64,000 nucleotides of DNA, from assembly GCF_047730065.1 (NCBI RefSeq), contig NZ_CP159829.1, forward strand, positions 372,001-436,000, given 5' to 3'. This document shows positions 1-8,007 of the stretch, piece by piece. A program made the position numbers and the translations under genes. Positions within the stretch are counted from its first letter, which is position 1. Every line of letters begins with the position of its first letter. A model generated the notes under the pieces. The model saw only the letters and a program-made list of their open reading frames with translations. It made no database searches and had not been told where the DNA came from. This DNA is from Njordibacter sp028825405. GTDB taxonomy: Bacteria; Pseudomonadota; Gammaproteobacteria; Pseudomonadales; Balneatricaceae.

Positions 1-205
1 AGCTTTTGATTGTTCCGATTAGCCTCTTCTGGTATCCTACTCTCCCATCTTAAGTCGTAATACATATGCTGGCAACAGACCCTGTATTGCGCGTCAAAAA
101 ATTATAAACGTTAGGCATTTCCACCCGCTTGCTAAAAAGTGGACACTTGTTCGCCCTAGTTGCAGCGTATTGGTGTGGTTGTTCTGTCGTGTTTTAATTC
201 CAATC

Positions 206-220
206 GACGTGTGGCACGTC
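206..220. promoter_or_regulatory. Short perfect inverted repeat in the pyrG leader
   Basis: GACGTG, three bases (TGG), CACGTC, lying about 20 bases before the pyrG ATG. It could be a small hairpin in the leader or an operator half-site pair; no T-tract follows, so it is not a terminator. The remaining DNA from 1 to 241 shows no coding region that I can support and no convincing -35/-10 pair. Confidence 0.3.
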
Positions 221-241
221 ATATAAGACATAGGGTATTTC

Positions 242-1867
242 ATGACTCGTTTCATCTTCGTTACCGGCGGCGTTGTCTCTTCTTTAGGAAAGGGCATTGC
301 TTCGGCTTCTTTGGCCGCCATTTTAGAGGCCCGGGGTCTCAAGGTCACTATGTTGAAATTAGACCCGTATATCAATGTTGATCCTGGCACCATGAGTCCT
401 TTCCAGCATGGTGAAGTTTTTGTTACTGAAGATGGTGCAGAAACTGATTTGGATTTGGGACACTATGAGCGTTTTATTGATACTAAAATGTCTAAACGTA
501 ATAATTTCACTGCCGGTCGTGTGTATGAGCATGTGTTACGAAAAGAGCGCCGGGGGGATTATTTAGGCGGTACGGTACAAATTATTCCACACATCACTGA
601 TGAAATTAAGCGCCGTGTTTACAAGGGCTCGGAAGGTGCAGAAATTGCATTGGTTGAGATTGGTGGCACCGTAGGTGATATTGAATCGCAACCTTTTCTA
701 GAAGCGATCCGGCAGATGAAATTTGAACTGGGTTCTAACCGTGCGCTCTTCATGCACCTCACTTTAGTACCTTACATCGCGACCGCTGGTGAAACTAAAA
801 CTAAGCCAACGCAGCACTCTGTAAAGGAGTTGCGCTCTATTGGTATTCAACCTGATATTTTAGTGTGTCGTTCTGAAGTGGCTATTGATGCCCCTGAGCG
901 AAGCAAAATTGCCTTATTTACCAATGTGGAACAGCGAGCAGTGATCTCATTGCCTGATGCAGAGAGCATTTACACTATCCCAAGTTTATTAAAGTCGCAG
1001 GGTTTAGACGAAATTGTTACGCAACGGTTTGGTTTAGATTGTAAGGAAGCTGACTTAACTGAATGGGATGCAGTAGCGCAAGCCAAACTGAATCCTAAGC
1101 GTGAAGTGACTATTGCTATGGTTGGCAAGTACATGGAGTTGTTAGATGCTTATAAGTCGTTAATTGAAGCCATCAGCCATGCTGGTATTAAGTCCTATAC
1201 CAAAGTCAATACGCGCTACATCGACGCTGAAGACATTGAAACGCAGGGTGTCAGTTTGCTAGCAGGGGTGGACGCAATCCTTGTACCTGGTGGCTTTGGA
1301 GAGCGTGGTACAGAGGGTAAAATAAAGACAGTGCAATATGCTCGTGAGAATAAAATACCATATTTAGGTATTTGCCTTGGGATGCAAGTGGCAGTGATTG
1401 AATTTGCTCGCAATGTAGCAGGATGGAGTGATGCTAACAGCAGTGAGTTTGATGCCAACTCTAAGCATTGTGTGGTGGGTCTAATCACCGAATGGACCGA
1501 TGAGGCTGGATACATTGAACAGCGCTCAGAAGGTTCAGATTTAGGTGGCACCATGCGTTTGGGCGCCCAGCAATGCCGTTTGCAAGAAGGGTCTTTGGCT
1601 TACCAGTGCTATCAACAAGACGTTATTACAGAGCGCCATCGTCATCGTTATGAAGTTAATAATACCTTTGTTGAGCAACTAGAAGCGGTGGGTTTGAAGT
1701 TTTCTGGTCGTTCTATGGACGGCAGTTTGGTGGAAATGGTTGAAATTGTAGATCACCCTTGGTTTGTGGCCTGCCAGTTTCATCCAGAATTCACTTCCAC
1801 CCCGCGTGCGGGCCACGGTCTGTTTGAAGGGTTTGTGGGTGCAGCCGTTATTCAGGCAAAAAAGTAG
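242..1867 (+). CDS. pyrG: CTP synthase
   Basis: Makes CTP from UTP, ATP and glutamine, the last step of cytoplasmic pyrimidine nucleotide synthesis. At 541 residues it has the usual length (about 545 in E. coli). The N-terminal synthetase domain opens with the ATP-binding loop GGVVSSLGKG at residues 9-18. The C-terminal class I glutaminase domain carries the nucleophile motif GICLGMQ near residue 380 and the His-Glu pair in HPEF near residue 515. It starts at ATG 242. It is followed after 50 bases by eno, the common gammaproteobacterial order; the kdsA gene that many Pseudomonas relatives keep between them is not here. Nothing looks damaged. Confidence 0.98.
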   Translation: MTRFIFVTGGVVSSLGKGIASASLAAILEARGLKVTMLKLDPYINVDPGTMSPFQHGEVFVTEDGAETDLDLGHYERFIDTKMSKRNNFTAGRVYEHVLRKERRGDYLGGTVQIIPHITDEIKRRVYKGSEGAEIALVEIGGTVGDIESQPFLEAIRQMKFELGSNRALFMHLTLVPYIATAGETKTKPTQHSVKELRSIGIQPDILVCRSEVAIDAPERSKIALFTNVEQRAVISLPDAESIYTIPSLLKSQGLDEIVTQRFGLDCKEADLTEWDAVAQAKLNPKREVTIAMVGKYMELLDAYKSLIEAISHAGIKSYTKVNTRYIDAEDIETQGVSLLAGVDAILVPGGFGERGTEGKIKTVQYARENKIPYLGICLGMQVAVIEFARNVAGWSDANSSEFDANSKHCVVGLITEWTDEAGYIEQRSEGSDLGGTMRLGAQQCRLQEGSLAYQCYQQDVITERHRHRYEVNNTFVEQLEAVGLKFSGRSMDGSLVEMVEIVDHPWFVACQFHPEFTSTPRAGHGLFEGFVGAAVIQAKK

Positions 1868-1917
1868 ACCTTTGCAATAAGGAAATTGTTAATTTAAAAA
1901 ACATATAGGAGTAAATT

Positions 1918-3213
1918 TTGGACCAATTAATTGCCGACATTAAGGCAAGAGAAGTGTTGGACTCGCGTGGCAACCCTACCATTGAGGCAGATGTGTTACT
2001 TGCAGGTGGAGCGTTTGGTTCTGCTTGCGCTCCTTCTGGTGCATCCACTGGGTCCAGAGAAGCTCTAGAGCTTCGCGATGGAGATAAAGCTCGCTATTTA
2101 GGCAAGGGAGTGCTGAACGCTATTGCTGGCATTCATGGGCCTATATTAGAATGCTTGAGAGGCATGGATGCGACTGATCAGCAGGCTCTGGATGAGGCTA
2201 TGATCAAATTGGATGCGACAGAAAACAAAGAAGTTCTCGGTGCCAACGCTATTCTTGCGGTATCACTGGCAGCAGCTAAAGCTGCAGCAATGCATAAAGG
2301 GTTGCCTTTATACGCACACATTGCTGAGCTTAATGGGACCGCGGGCCAATACAGCATGCCCGTGCCAATGATGAATATTATCAATGGTGGTGAACACGCT
2401 GATAATAACGTCGATATCCAAGAATTTATGGTGCAGCCTGTGAGTGCGCCAAATTTTTCAGAGGCTTTGCGTTGCGGTGCAGAAATTTTTCATGCCCTTA
2501 AGAAAGTGCTGAGTGATCGAGGTTTAAGTACCGCAGTTGGAGACGAAGGTGGATTTGCACCTAACTTGCCTTCAAACGAAGCGGCACTAGATGTTATTGC
2601 TGAAGCAGTAGCGTATGCTGGCTATACATTAGGCTCTGATGTGACTTTAGCGTTGGATTGTGCAGCATCCGAATTTTATGAAAATGGTACCTATAACCTC
2701 AGTGGAGAAGGGCAGTCATTTGATGCCTCTGGGTTTGCAGATTACCTAACTGAATTAACTAATAAACATCCCATCGTGTCCATTGAAGATGGCATGGATG
2801 AGAGTGACTGGGATGGTTGGCAAGACCTGACCCAAAAGTGTGGTGATCGTGTTCAACTTGTAGGTGATGATCTATTTGTCACTAATACAAAAATATTGAC
2901 CCAGGGTATTGAGCAAGGTATTGGCAACTCTATTTTGATTAAATTTAATCAAATTGGTACCCTTACAGAGACACTGGCAGCCATACGTATGGCCCAGAAA
3001 GCTGGTTTTAGTGTGGTTATTTCTCATCGCTCTGGCGAAACAGAAGATACAACTATTGCTGACTTAGCTGTAGCTACGGCAGCGGGCCAAATTAAGACGG
3101 GTTCATTGTGTCGCTCAGATAGAGTAGCGAAGTATAATCGCTTACTTCGTATCGAGCAGGAACTAGGTGCTGACGCTCCTTATCGTGGACGTCAGGAAAT
3201 TAAAGGTCAATAA
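1918..3213 (+). CDS. eno: Enolase (TTG start)
   Basis: Glycolytic enzyme converting 2-phosphoglycerate to phosphoenolpyruvate, and a usual partner of the RNA degradosome. The 431-residue protein carries the family signatures: LDSRGNPT near the N-terminus, GDEGGFAPN, SIEDGMDE, and the C-terminal KFNQIGTLTET and SHRSGETED segments that hold the catalytic Lys and His. The start is read as TTG at 1918: the encoded N-terminus aligns with the family there, no ATG or GTG fits, and a good Shine-Dalgarno (AGGAG, 1907-1911) precedes it at normal spacing. A rare start on a highly expressed gene is unusual. A terminator follows the stop. Confidence 0.98.
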   Translation: MDQLIADIKAREVLDSRGNPTIEADVLLAGGAFGSACAPSGASTGSREALELRDGDKARYLGKGVLNAIAGIHGPILECLRGMDATDQQALDEAMIKLDATENKEVLGANAILAVSLAAAKAAAMHKGLPLYAHIAELNGTAGQYSMPVPMMNIINGGEHADNNVDIQEFMVQPVSAPNFSEALRCGAEIFHALKKVLSDRGLSTAVGDEGGFAPNLPSNEAALDVIAEAVAYAGYTLGSDVTLALDCAASEFYENGTYNLSGEGQSFDASGFADYLTELTNKHPIVSIEDGMDESDWDGWQDLTQKCGDRVQLVGDDLFVTNTKILTQGIEQGIGNSILIKFNQIGTLTETLAAIRMAQKAGFSVVISHRSGETEDTTIADLAVATAAGQIKTGSLCRSDRVAKYNRLLRIEQELGADAPYRGRQEIKGQ

Positions 3214-3231
3214 CAACGATTGACCTCGTCT

Positions 3232-3278
3232 AGGGAGCTTGCGTTGGTGAATTATTGCCAAGGTCAGCTCCCTTTTTT
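3232..3278 (+). terminator. Rho-independent terminator after eno
   Basis: AGGGAGCT (3232-3239) pairs with AGCTCCCT (3266-3273). The loop holds a second small stem, TTGG with CCAA, and T residues run through 3278. It separates eno from ftsB, whose start codon lies only 13 bases later, so ftsB must depend on readthrough or on a promoter within eno. Confidence 0.85.
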
Positions 3279-3290
3279 GTTGATATATTT

Positions 3291-3566
3291 ATGAAATGGT
3301 TAGTTGGATTAATCTTCGTCACCCTAATAGCTATGCAATACAGCCTTTGGTGGGGTCAGTCTGGGTTGCTAGAAGTGGAACGTCTGCAGGACAAAATTAC
3401 TGCTCAAGAAGCAGTGAATGCTAGCCTGTCTGAGCGTAACCAACAGCTCCATGCAGAGGTGCTGGATTTGAAGCAAGGTATTGATGCAATCGAAGAGCGT
3501 GCACGTCACGACTTGGGTATGGTCAAACCTAATGAAACCTTTTACCAGCTTGTGGAAGATCAGTGA
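3291..3566 (+). CDS. ftsB: Cell division protein FtsB
   Basis: Bitopic inner-membrane protein of the divisome that forms the FtsQ-FtsL-FtsB complex and relays activation of septal peptidoglycan synthesis. The 91 residues show the expected plan: one membrane segment at about residues 3-19, the family motif QYSLWW just after it, a coiled coil to about residue 65, and the C-terminal EERARHDLGM..NETFY segment typical of FtsB. The frame is open upstream to a TTG at 3255, but the ATG at 3291 gives the family N-terminus. The stop overlaps the truD start (GTGA). Relatives usually have ispD and ispF next; here they are missing. Confidence 0.93.
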   Translation: MKWLVGLIFVTLIAMQYSLWWGQSGLLEVERLQDKITAQEAVNASLSERNQQLHAEVLDLKQGIDAIEERARHDLGMVKPNETFYQLVEDQ

Positions 3567-4627
3567 CCGCACCTGAATTACAGCCTCTAAATTGGCCGAC
3601 TGAATTGGCTTATGCTTCTGGTGAGCCTACCTCTAAGGGTCAGATTAAATCTCAATGCAGTGATTTTATAGTCACAGAAGACTTAGGCTATGTCCCTTGT
3701 GGCGAGGGAGAACACGTTTATCTTGATATCACTAAAACGGACACTAATACGGATTTCTTAGCCCGCCACATTGCAAAGGTTGCGGGTGTGCCTGCCCGGC
3801 AAGTTAGTTATTCAGGATTAAAAGATCGCCGAGGCGTGACGCGCCAGTGGTTTGGGGTTCACCTGCCTGGTAAGGCAGAAACAGTAGATCCTGATTGGCA
3901 GCAACTGCATAGCCCTGAGGTTAATTTGCATCAAACAGTTCGACATTTGCGCAAGTTAAAAACTGGAGTCCATCAAGGTAATGTTTTCAGTATTCGTTTG
4001 CGCAATATGAATGCAACTGAGGCATTAGAACAAAAACTCCGCCTTATTTCTCAGCAAGGGGCACCGAACTACTTTGGTGATCAACGCTTTGGTCGCCAAG
4101 GTGGCAATCTGAACCTTGCTTTATTAATGCTGCAGGGCAAACGTATAAAAGATCGTTTTAAGCGGGGCATGGCGTTGTCGTCAGTGCGCTCTTATTTGTT
4201 TAATCAGTTGTTAAGCGCTCGTGTTCATGACGGTACTTGGCTAACGGCAGCGGTGGGTGAGCGTTGTATGTTTAGTGATGGGTTTAGTCAGTTTGATGCG
4301 GGTGCAGAAATTGAACTAGATGAAGTCCAAGCGCGCATTTATACGGGTGATTTAGCCCCAACTGGCCCTATGGTTGGGGCTGTAGGCCATGTTATAGCCA
4401 ATCCAGCAAGTGATTATGAAGCACAAATACTTGCTCCATGGTGGCCTTGGATTGAGGCTTTAATTGCCCAAGATATGATGGCTCAAAGACGCAGTTTGCG
4501 TTTGTGGCCAAAAGATTTTACGTGGTGTTGGTGTGAGGGTGATATCTTGGAACTGAATTTCCATTTGATGCGTGGAAGTTACGCAACGGCCTTAGTGCGA
4601 GAAATCACTTTAGTAGAACAGCCATAA
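3563..4627 (+). CDS. truD: tRNA pseudouridine(13) synthase TruD
   Basis: Isomerises uridine 13 to pseudouridine in tRNA-Glu. The 354-residue protein has the TruD catalytic motif SGLKDRRGVTRQWF near residues 85-98, with the catalytic Asp in GLKDR, plus the conserved NYFGDQRFGRQGGN segment. The start is GTG 3563, overlapping the ftsB stop by four bases, which implies translational coupling. The length is normal for the family (349 in E. coli). It sits directly after ftsB because the intervening ispDF pair found in relatives is absent. surE follows 39 bases later. Confidence 0.95.
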   Translation: MTAPELQPLNWPTELAYASGEPTSKGQIKSQCSDFIVTEDLGYVPCGEGEHVYLDITKTDTNTDFLARHIAKVAGVPARQVSYSGLKDRRGVTRQWFGVHLPGKAETVDPDWQQLHSPEVNLHQTVRHLRKLKTGVHQGNVFSIRLRNMNATEALEQKLRLISQQGAPNYFGDQRFGRQGGNLNLALLMLQGKRIKDRFKRGMALSSVRSYLFNQLLSARVHDGTWLTAAVGERCMFSDGFSQFDAGAEIELDEVQARIYTGDLAPTGPMVGAVGHVIANPASDYEAQILAPWWPWIEALIAQDMMAQRRSLRLWPKDFTWCWCEGDILELNFHLMRGSYATALVREITLVEQP

Positions 4628-4666
4628 TGACAACAGACTAACGGATTCAAGATAAGGAATAATAAG

Positions 4667-5410
4667 ATGCAACTACTGATCTCTAATGATGATGGCGTGC
4701 ATGCGCAAGGCCTGTCGTATCTTGTGCAGGAGCTAGAGCAAGACCATCAAGTGACGGTTATTGCTCCCGATCGAGATTTAAGTGGGGCGAGTAATTCGTT
4801 AACCTTATCTCGTCCAGTACGAATGATGCCTCAGAAAAATGGTTATTTTAGTATCGATGGCACGCCTGCAGACTGTGTGCACCTTGGAATTAATGGCGTG
4901 TTGGATATAGCCCCTGATATGGTGGTTTCAGGAATTAACCATGGGGCTAATTTAGGGGATGATGTGCTCTACTCAGGCACAGTGGCTGCAGCAATGGAAG
5001 GGCGTTACCTTGCCCATCATGCGATGGCACTTTCTTTAGTGGGAAAAGTTCATTTTTTGACAGCTGCAAAAGTCGCTAGGCAGCTCATGACGGGGATGCA
5101 AAAGCTCAATCTACCAGAGCGATGCATTATCAATGTCAATGTGCCAGATTTGCCCTATGATAAAATTAAAGGCATTAAAGTGACCCGTTTGGGTAGTAGA
5201 GAAATAGGTGGCACTGCGATGGATGCCCAAGACCCTCGAGGTCATCAGTGCTATTGGATCGGACCTGCGGGTAAGGTCAAAGATGGCAGCCCTGGCACCG
5301 ACTTTCATGCTGTCGAGGAGGGCTTCGTGTCAGTTACTCCTCTGTCACCAGACATGGCTTGTCATGAAGCCTTCGATCGCGTGACTCATTGGCTGCAGGA
5401 TAAGTTTTAA
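4667..5410 (+). CDS. surE: 5'/3'-nucleotidase SurE
   Basis: Metal-dependent nucleotide phosphatase linked to stationary-phase survival. The 247 residues begin with the metal-binding MQLLISNDDG motif (adjacent Asp at 8-9) and contain the conserved SGINHGANLGDDVLYSGTV segment. AAGGA precedes ATG 4667. The stop TAA overlaps the pcm ATG by one base, so surE and pcm are translationally coupled, as in many proteobacteria where surE-pcm-nlpD-rpoS form one locus. Confidence 0.97.
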   Translation: MQLLISNDDGVHAQGLSYLVQELEQDHQVTVIAPDRDLSGASNSLTLSRPVRMMPQKNGYFSIDGTPADCVHLGINGVLDIAPDMVVSGINHGANLGDDVLYSGTVAAAMEGRYLAHHAMALSLVGKVHFLTAAKVARQLMTGMQKLNLPERCIINVNVPDLPYDKIKGIKVTRLGSREIGGTAMDAQDPRGHQCYWIGPAGKVKDGSPGTDFHAVEEGFVSVTPLSPDMACHEAFDRVTHWLQDKF

Positions 5411-6096
5411 TGCGCCACGTTGTGACGGACCCTAAACGCACGGCTGCCAAAAGACAAGGTATTGGCATGACATCCCAGCGCACAAGAGAACGTTTAGTTG
5501 ATCAATTGATCGCTCTAGGAGTGCAAGACGTCAGAGTGTTAGATGTAATGCGCTCAACGCCTCGCCATCTTTTCTTAGATGAGGCTTTGGCCCATAGAGC
5601 TTATGAAGATAAGTCATTACCTATTGGTCACAATCAAACCCTTTCACGCCCTTATACAGTAGCTCGTATGAGTGAGCTTTTGCTGGCTTCATGCGCTGCT
5701 AAAAAAGTGTTGGAAATAGGCACAGGATCTGGTTACCAAACATCAGTTTTGGCTCAGTTAGTACCCAGATTACTGACTATGGAGCGTATAGAACCCCTGC
5801 TAGATCGAGCCCGAGACCGATTGCAGCAAATGGGCATCCATAATGTGGTTTACAAGCACGGTGATGGCTACGAAGGCTGGCCTGCGCGAGAACCTTTCGA
5901 TGGTATTATGGTGACAGCGGCGCCTTCACAGGTGCCTCAAGCCTTGCAGTGGCAGCTGGCTGAGGGGGGCTGTATGATTATTCCCGTGGGTAATGATGAT
6001 CAGTATTTATTAAAAATAACACGCTCTGGCAATCATTTCAGCAAACAAAAAATAGAAGCTGCTAACTTTGTCCCTTTAGTCAATGGATTAATATAA
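5410..6096 (+). CDS. pcm: Protein-L-isoaspartate O-methyltransferase
   Basis: Repairs isoaspartyl residues in aged proteins using S-adenosylmethionine. The protein has 228 residues from ATG 5410; a second in-frame ATG at 5467 begins the well-conserved TSQRTRERLV part and would give 209 residues, close to E. coli Pcm. The SAM-binding loop VLEIGTGSGYQT and the LPIGHNQTLSRPY motif are intact. I keep the first ATG because it overlaps the surE stop (TAATG), but the true start is uncertain. It ends in another one-base overlap (TAATG) with the next gene. Confidence 0.95.
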   Translation: MRHVVTDPKRTAAKRQGIGMTSQRTRERLVDQLIALGVQDVRVLDVMRSTPRHLFLDEALAHRAYEDKSLPIGHNQTLSRPYTVARMSELLLASCAAKKVLEIGTGSGYQTSVLAQLVPRLLTMERIEPLLDRARDRLQQMGIHNVVYKHGDGYEGWPAREPFDGIMVTAAPSQVPQALQWQLAEGGCMIIPVGNDDQYLLKITRSGNHFSKQKIEAANFVPLVNGLI

Positions 6097-7055
6097 TGAC
6101 CACAAAAACCACATTTATACAGTGGCGAACATTTGTTACAGGGTTGCTCATGGGTGGCGCTGATCTAGTGCCTGGAATATCGGGTGGAACTGTGGCTTTA
6201 CTGAGTGGTATTTACGGTCGGTTATTAACTGCCATTAGTCACCTCAGTCACTGGCATTTATTAAAACTAATACGGCAGCGTCAGTTAGCTAAGGCGTGGC
6301 ATTACATCGACGGTTTGTTCCTGATTAATTTGGGTCTTGGTATGGCCACCGCGCTAGTAATTCTTGCTAAACTCATTACTTGGCTTTTATTAGTTCAGCC
6401 ACTGATCATGTGGAGTTTATTTTTGGGCTTGATTATGGTGGCAAGTCTGATGTTGCTGCAGGCCCTATATGGGCAAAAGAAGCTTCAATGGCGTTGGCTT
6501 TGGCCTGGTTTGTTAGTAAGTTTAATATTAGCCAGCATGCCCATGCTGCAGGTGGTTGATGGCTTTTCTGGTTGGGGCTACTTATGGTTAATGGCAGCTG
6601 GGGCCTTTGCCATCACTGCGATGATATTGCCTGGTGTATCGGGCAGTTTCATCCTATTAATGTTGGGTATTTATCCATTTCTAATTGCTCGCTTGGCTGC
6701 CTTTGATATTGAAGTGATTGCTGTTTTTGCTTTTGGCTGTGGTTTGGGTTTAGTGGCGTTCAGTCGAGTGATTGTTTATTTACTCAAGCAGCATTCGATT
6801 GCGGTAATGAATTTTTTGACTGGTCTAATGATGGGTTCAGTGGTGAAGTTATGGCCTTGGAAGCACACGGTTACTTATCGCTTGAATAGCACAGGTATAG
6901 AGGTTCCGCTGCAGCAAGAGAATCTTATGCCCTGGGTGTATAGTCAAATGACGGGCAACGATAACCAACTAATTTGGTGCCTATTGGTGTGTTGCTTAGG
7001 AGGCTTGTTGGTGGGTAAGTTTGGACGTATTCAATTAAAAGACTGGGCGGGCTAA
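6096..7055 (+). CDS. DUF368 family membrane protein
   Basis: A polytopic inner-membrane protein of 319 residues with about eight to nine hydrophobic segments. The N-terminal GGADLVPGISGGTVALLSGIY and the internal repeat MILPGVSGSFILLMLGIY mark it as DUF368; the two PG(I/V)SG motifs suggest an inverted-repeat transporter fold. Relatives of the larger DedA/DUF368 group have been linked to undecaprenyl-phosphate recycling; applying that here is inference. Start ATG 6096 overlaps the pcm stop. It occupies the position where Pseudomonas keeps a small DedA-like yqaA gene between pcm and nlpD. Confidence 0.88.
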   Translation: MTTKTTFIQWRTFVTGLLMGGADLVPGISGGTVALLSGIYGRLLTAISHLSHWHLLKLIRQRQLAKAWHYIDGLFLINLGLGMATALVILAKLITWLLLVQPLIMWSLFLGLIMVASLMLLQALYGQKKLQWRWLWPGLLVSLILASMPMLQVVDGFSGWGYLWLMAAGAFAITAMILPGVSGSFILLMLGIYPFLIARLAAFDIEVIAVFAFGCGLGLVAFSRVIVYLLKQHSIAVMNFLTGLMMGSVVKLWPWKHTVTYRLNSTGIEVPLQQENLMPWVYSQMTGNDNQLIWCLLVCCLGGLLVGKFGRIQLKDWAG

Positions 7056-7060
7056 TAAAT

Positions 7061-7888
7061 ATGAGCTCTAGTTATGGGGTTTTGTGCATGATCAGGTTGT
7101 TAAGTTCTAGTGCGGTTATTTTATTACTGTCAGCCTGCAGTGCCAGTCAATATGCGCCCGTGCAGGATCTAGGTTATAGCACGGCACAAATTGTATCATC
7201 CAATCGTGTGCAAAATACTCCCTTATCCTATCAAGTCAAACCGGGTGACACGATGTTCGCCATTGCTTGGCGTTTTGGTTGGGATTATAAAAAATTAGCC
7301 AAAGCTAACGCCATTAACTCGCCCTACACTATTTATGTTGGGCAAGTGATTTATTTTAATGAAATAAATGAAAATAGTGCTATTAAAGCCCCATTAGAAA
7401 AAGGAGCTGTAAAAAAGCCTGTTGTCATTGCCAAGGAAACACCTAAAAAACAACCTTCTTCAGCATCCAAAAAAGTAGATAAATCCCCTATATTAAAGGC
7501 CTATAAAGGATTTAAGTCGGTGAAGTGGTCTTGGCCACTACGGGGAAAATTGATACAAGTTTTTGCTAATAAAGCTGGCGCTTCTAATGGAATTGATTTA
7601 TCATCCAGTCTGGGAAAACCGGTAAAAGCTGCATCTAGTGGAATAATAGTATATTCTGGAAGCGGTATTCAGGGTTACGGTAAACTGGTAGTGGTAAAAC
7701 ACAATGATACCTTCCTTAGTGCATATGCTTACAACAGCCGTATTTTGGTTGAAGAAGGCGCCATAGTAAGTGCAGGCCAAGTGATTGCAGAAGTAGGTAA
7801 GGGTCCACAACTAGACCCAAGGCTACATTTTGAAATACGCAAAAACGGCAAGCCTGTTAACCCACTGAGGTATTTGCCCAAGCTATAG
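7061..7888 (+). CDS. nlpD: NlpD-type lipoprotein, LysM plus degenerate LytM/M23 domain
   Basis: Outer-membrane lipoprotein that activates the amidase AmiC during cell separation. It has a lipoprotein signal peptide ending LLSAC, a LysM domain (YQVKPGDTMFAIAWRFG to GQVIYF, about residues 57-100), a Lys/Pro-rich linker, and a C-terminal M23 domain ending LHFEIRKNGKPVNPLRYLP. Catalytic metal ligands are lost (NGIDLS where an HxxxD-type site would be; AYAYN for AYAHN), as is usual for NlpD-type activators. ATG 7061 gives 275 residues; ATG 7088 gives a more typical signal peptide (MIRLLSSS...) and may be the real start. In relatives this gene carries the main rpoS promoter. Confidence 0.92.
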   Translation: MSSSYGVLCMIRLLSSSAVILLLSACSASQYAPVQDLGYSTAQIVSSNRVQNTPLSYQVKPGDTMFAIAWRFGWDYKKLAKANAINSPYTIYVGQVIYFNEINENSAIKAPLEKGAVKKPVVIAKETPKKQPSSASKKVDKSPILKAYKGFKSVKWSWPLRGKLIQVFANKAGASNGIDLSSSLGKPVKAASSGIIVYSGSGIQGYGKLVVVKHNDTFLSAYAYNSRILVEEGAIVSAGQVIAEVGKGPQLDPRLHFEIRKNGKPVNPLRYLPKL

Positions 7889-7969
7889 GTCGTCTATCAA
7901 CAAAGTGCCTAGCGTAGTCTTTGATGAAATGAGCTGGTTAATTAGGTCAGTTAAGAAGTTAATTGATAG

Positions 7970-8003
7970 TTTAATTAATAGGTGAGTTTAATTAATAGGT
8001 GAG
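7970..8003 (+). repeat. 17-bp perfect tandem duplication carrying the rpoS Shine-Dalgarno
   Basis: Two identical 17-base copies, TTTAATTAATAGGTGAG, at 7970-7986 and 7987-8003. They end four bases before the rpoS ATG. Each copy ends in AGGTGAG, so the rpoS ribosome binding site is duplicated: the proximal copy is correctly spaced and the distal copy lies 17 bases further upstream. Looser relatives of the unit (GTTAATTAGGT, GTTAATTGAT) occur just before it from about 7938, suggesting an older expansion. Confidence 0.9.
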
Positions 8004-8007
8004 TTAA

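Noticed and set aside
1..241. 3' end of an upstream gene such as tilS at the left edge
   Set aside because: All frames close within the first 60 bases and the short open stretch does not resemble a known C-terminus.
7061..7888. NlpD as an active M23 endopeptidase
   Set aside because: The metal-binding residues are replaced, as in NlpD-type activators, so peptidase activity is not claimed.
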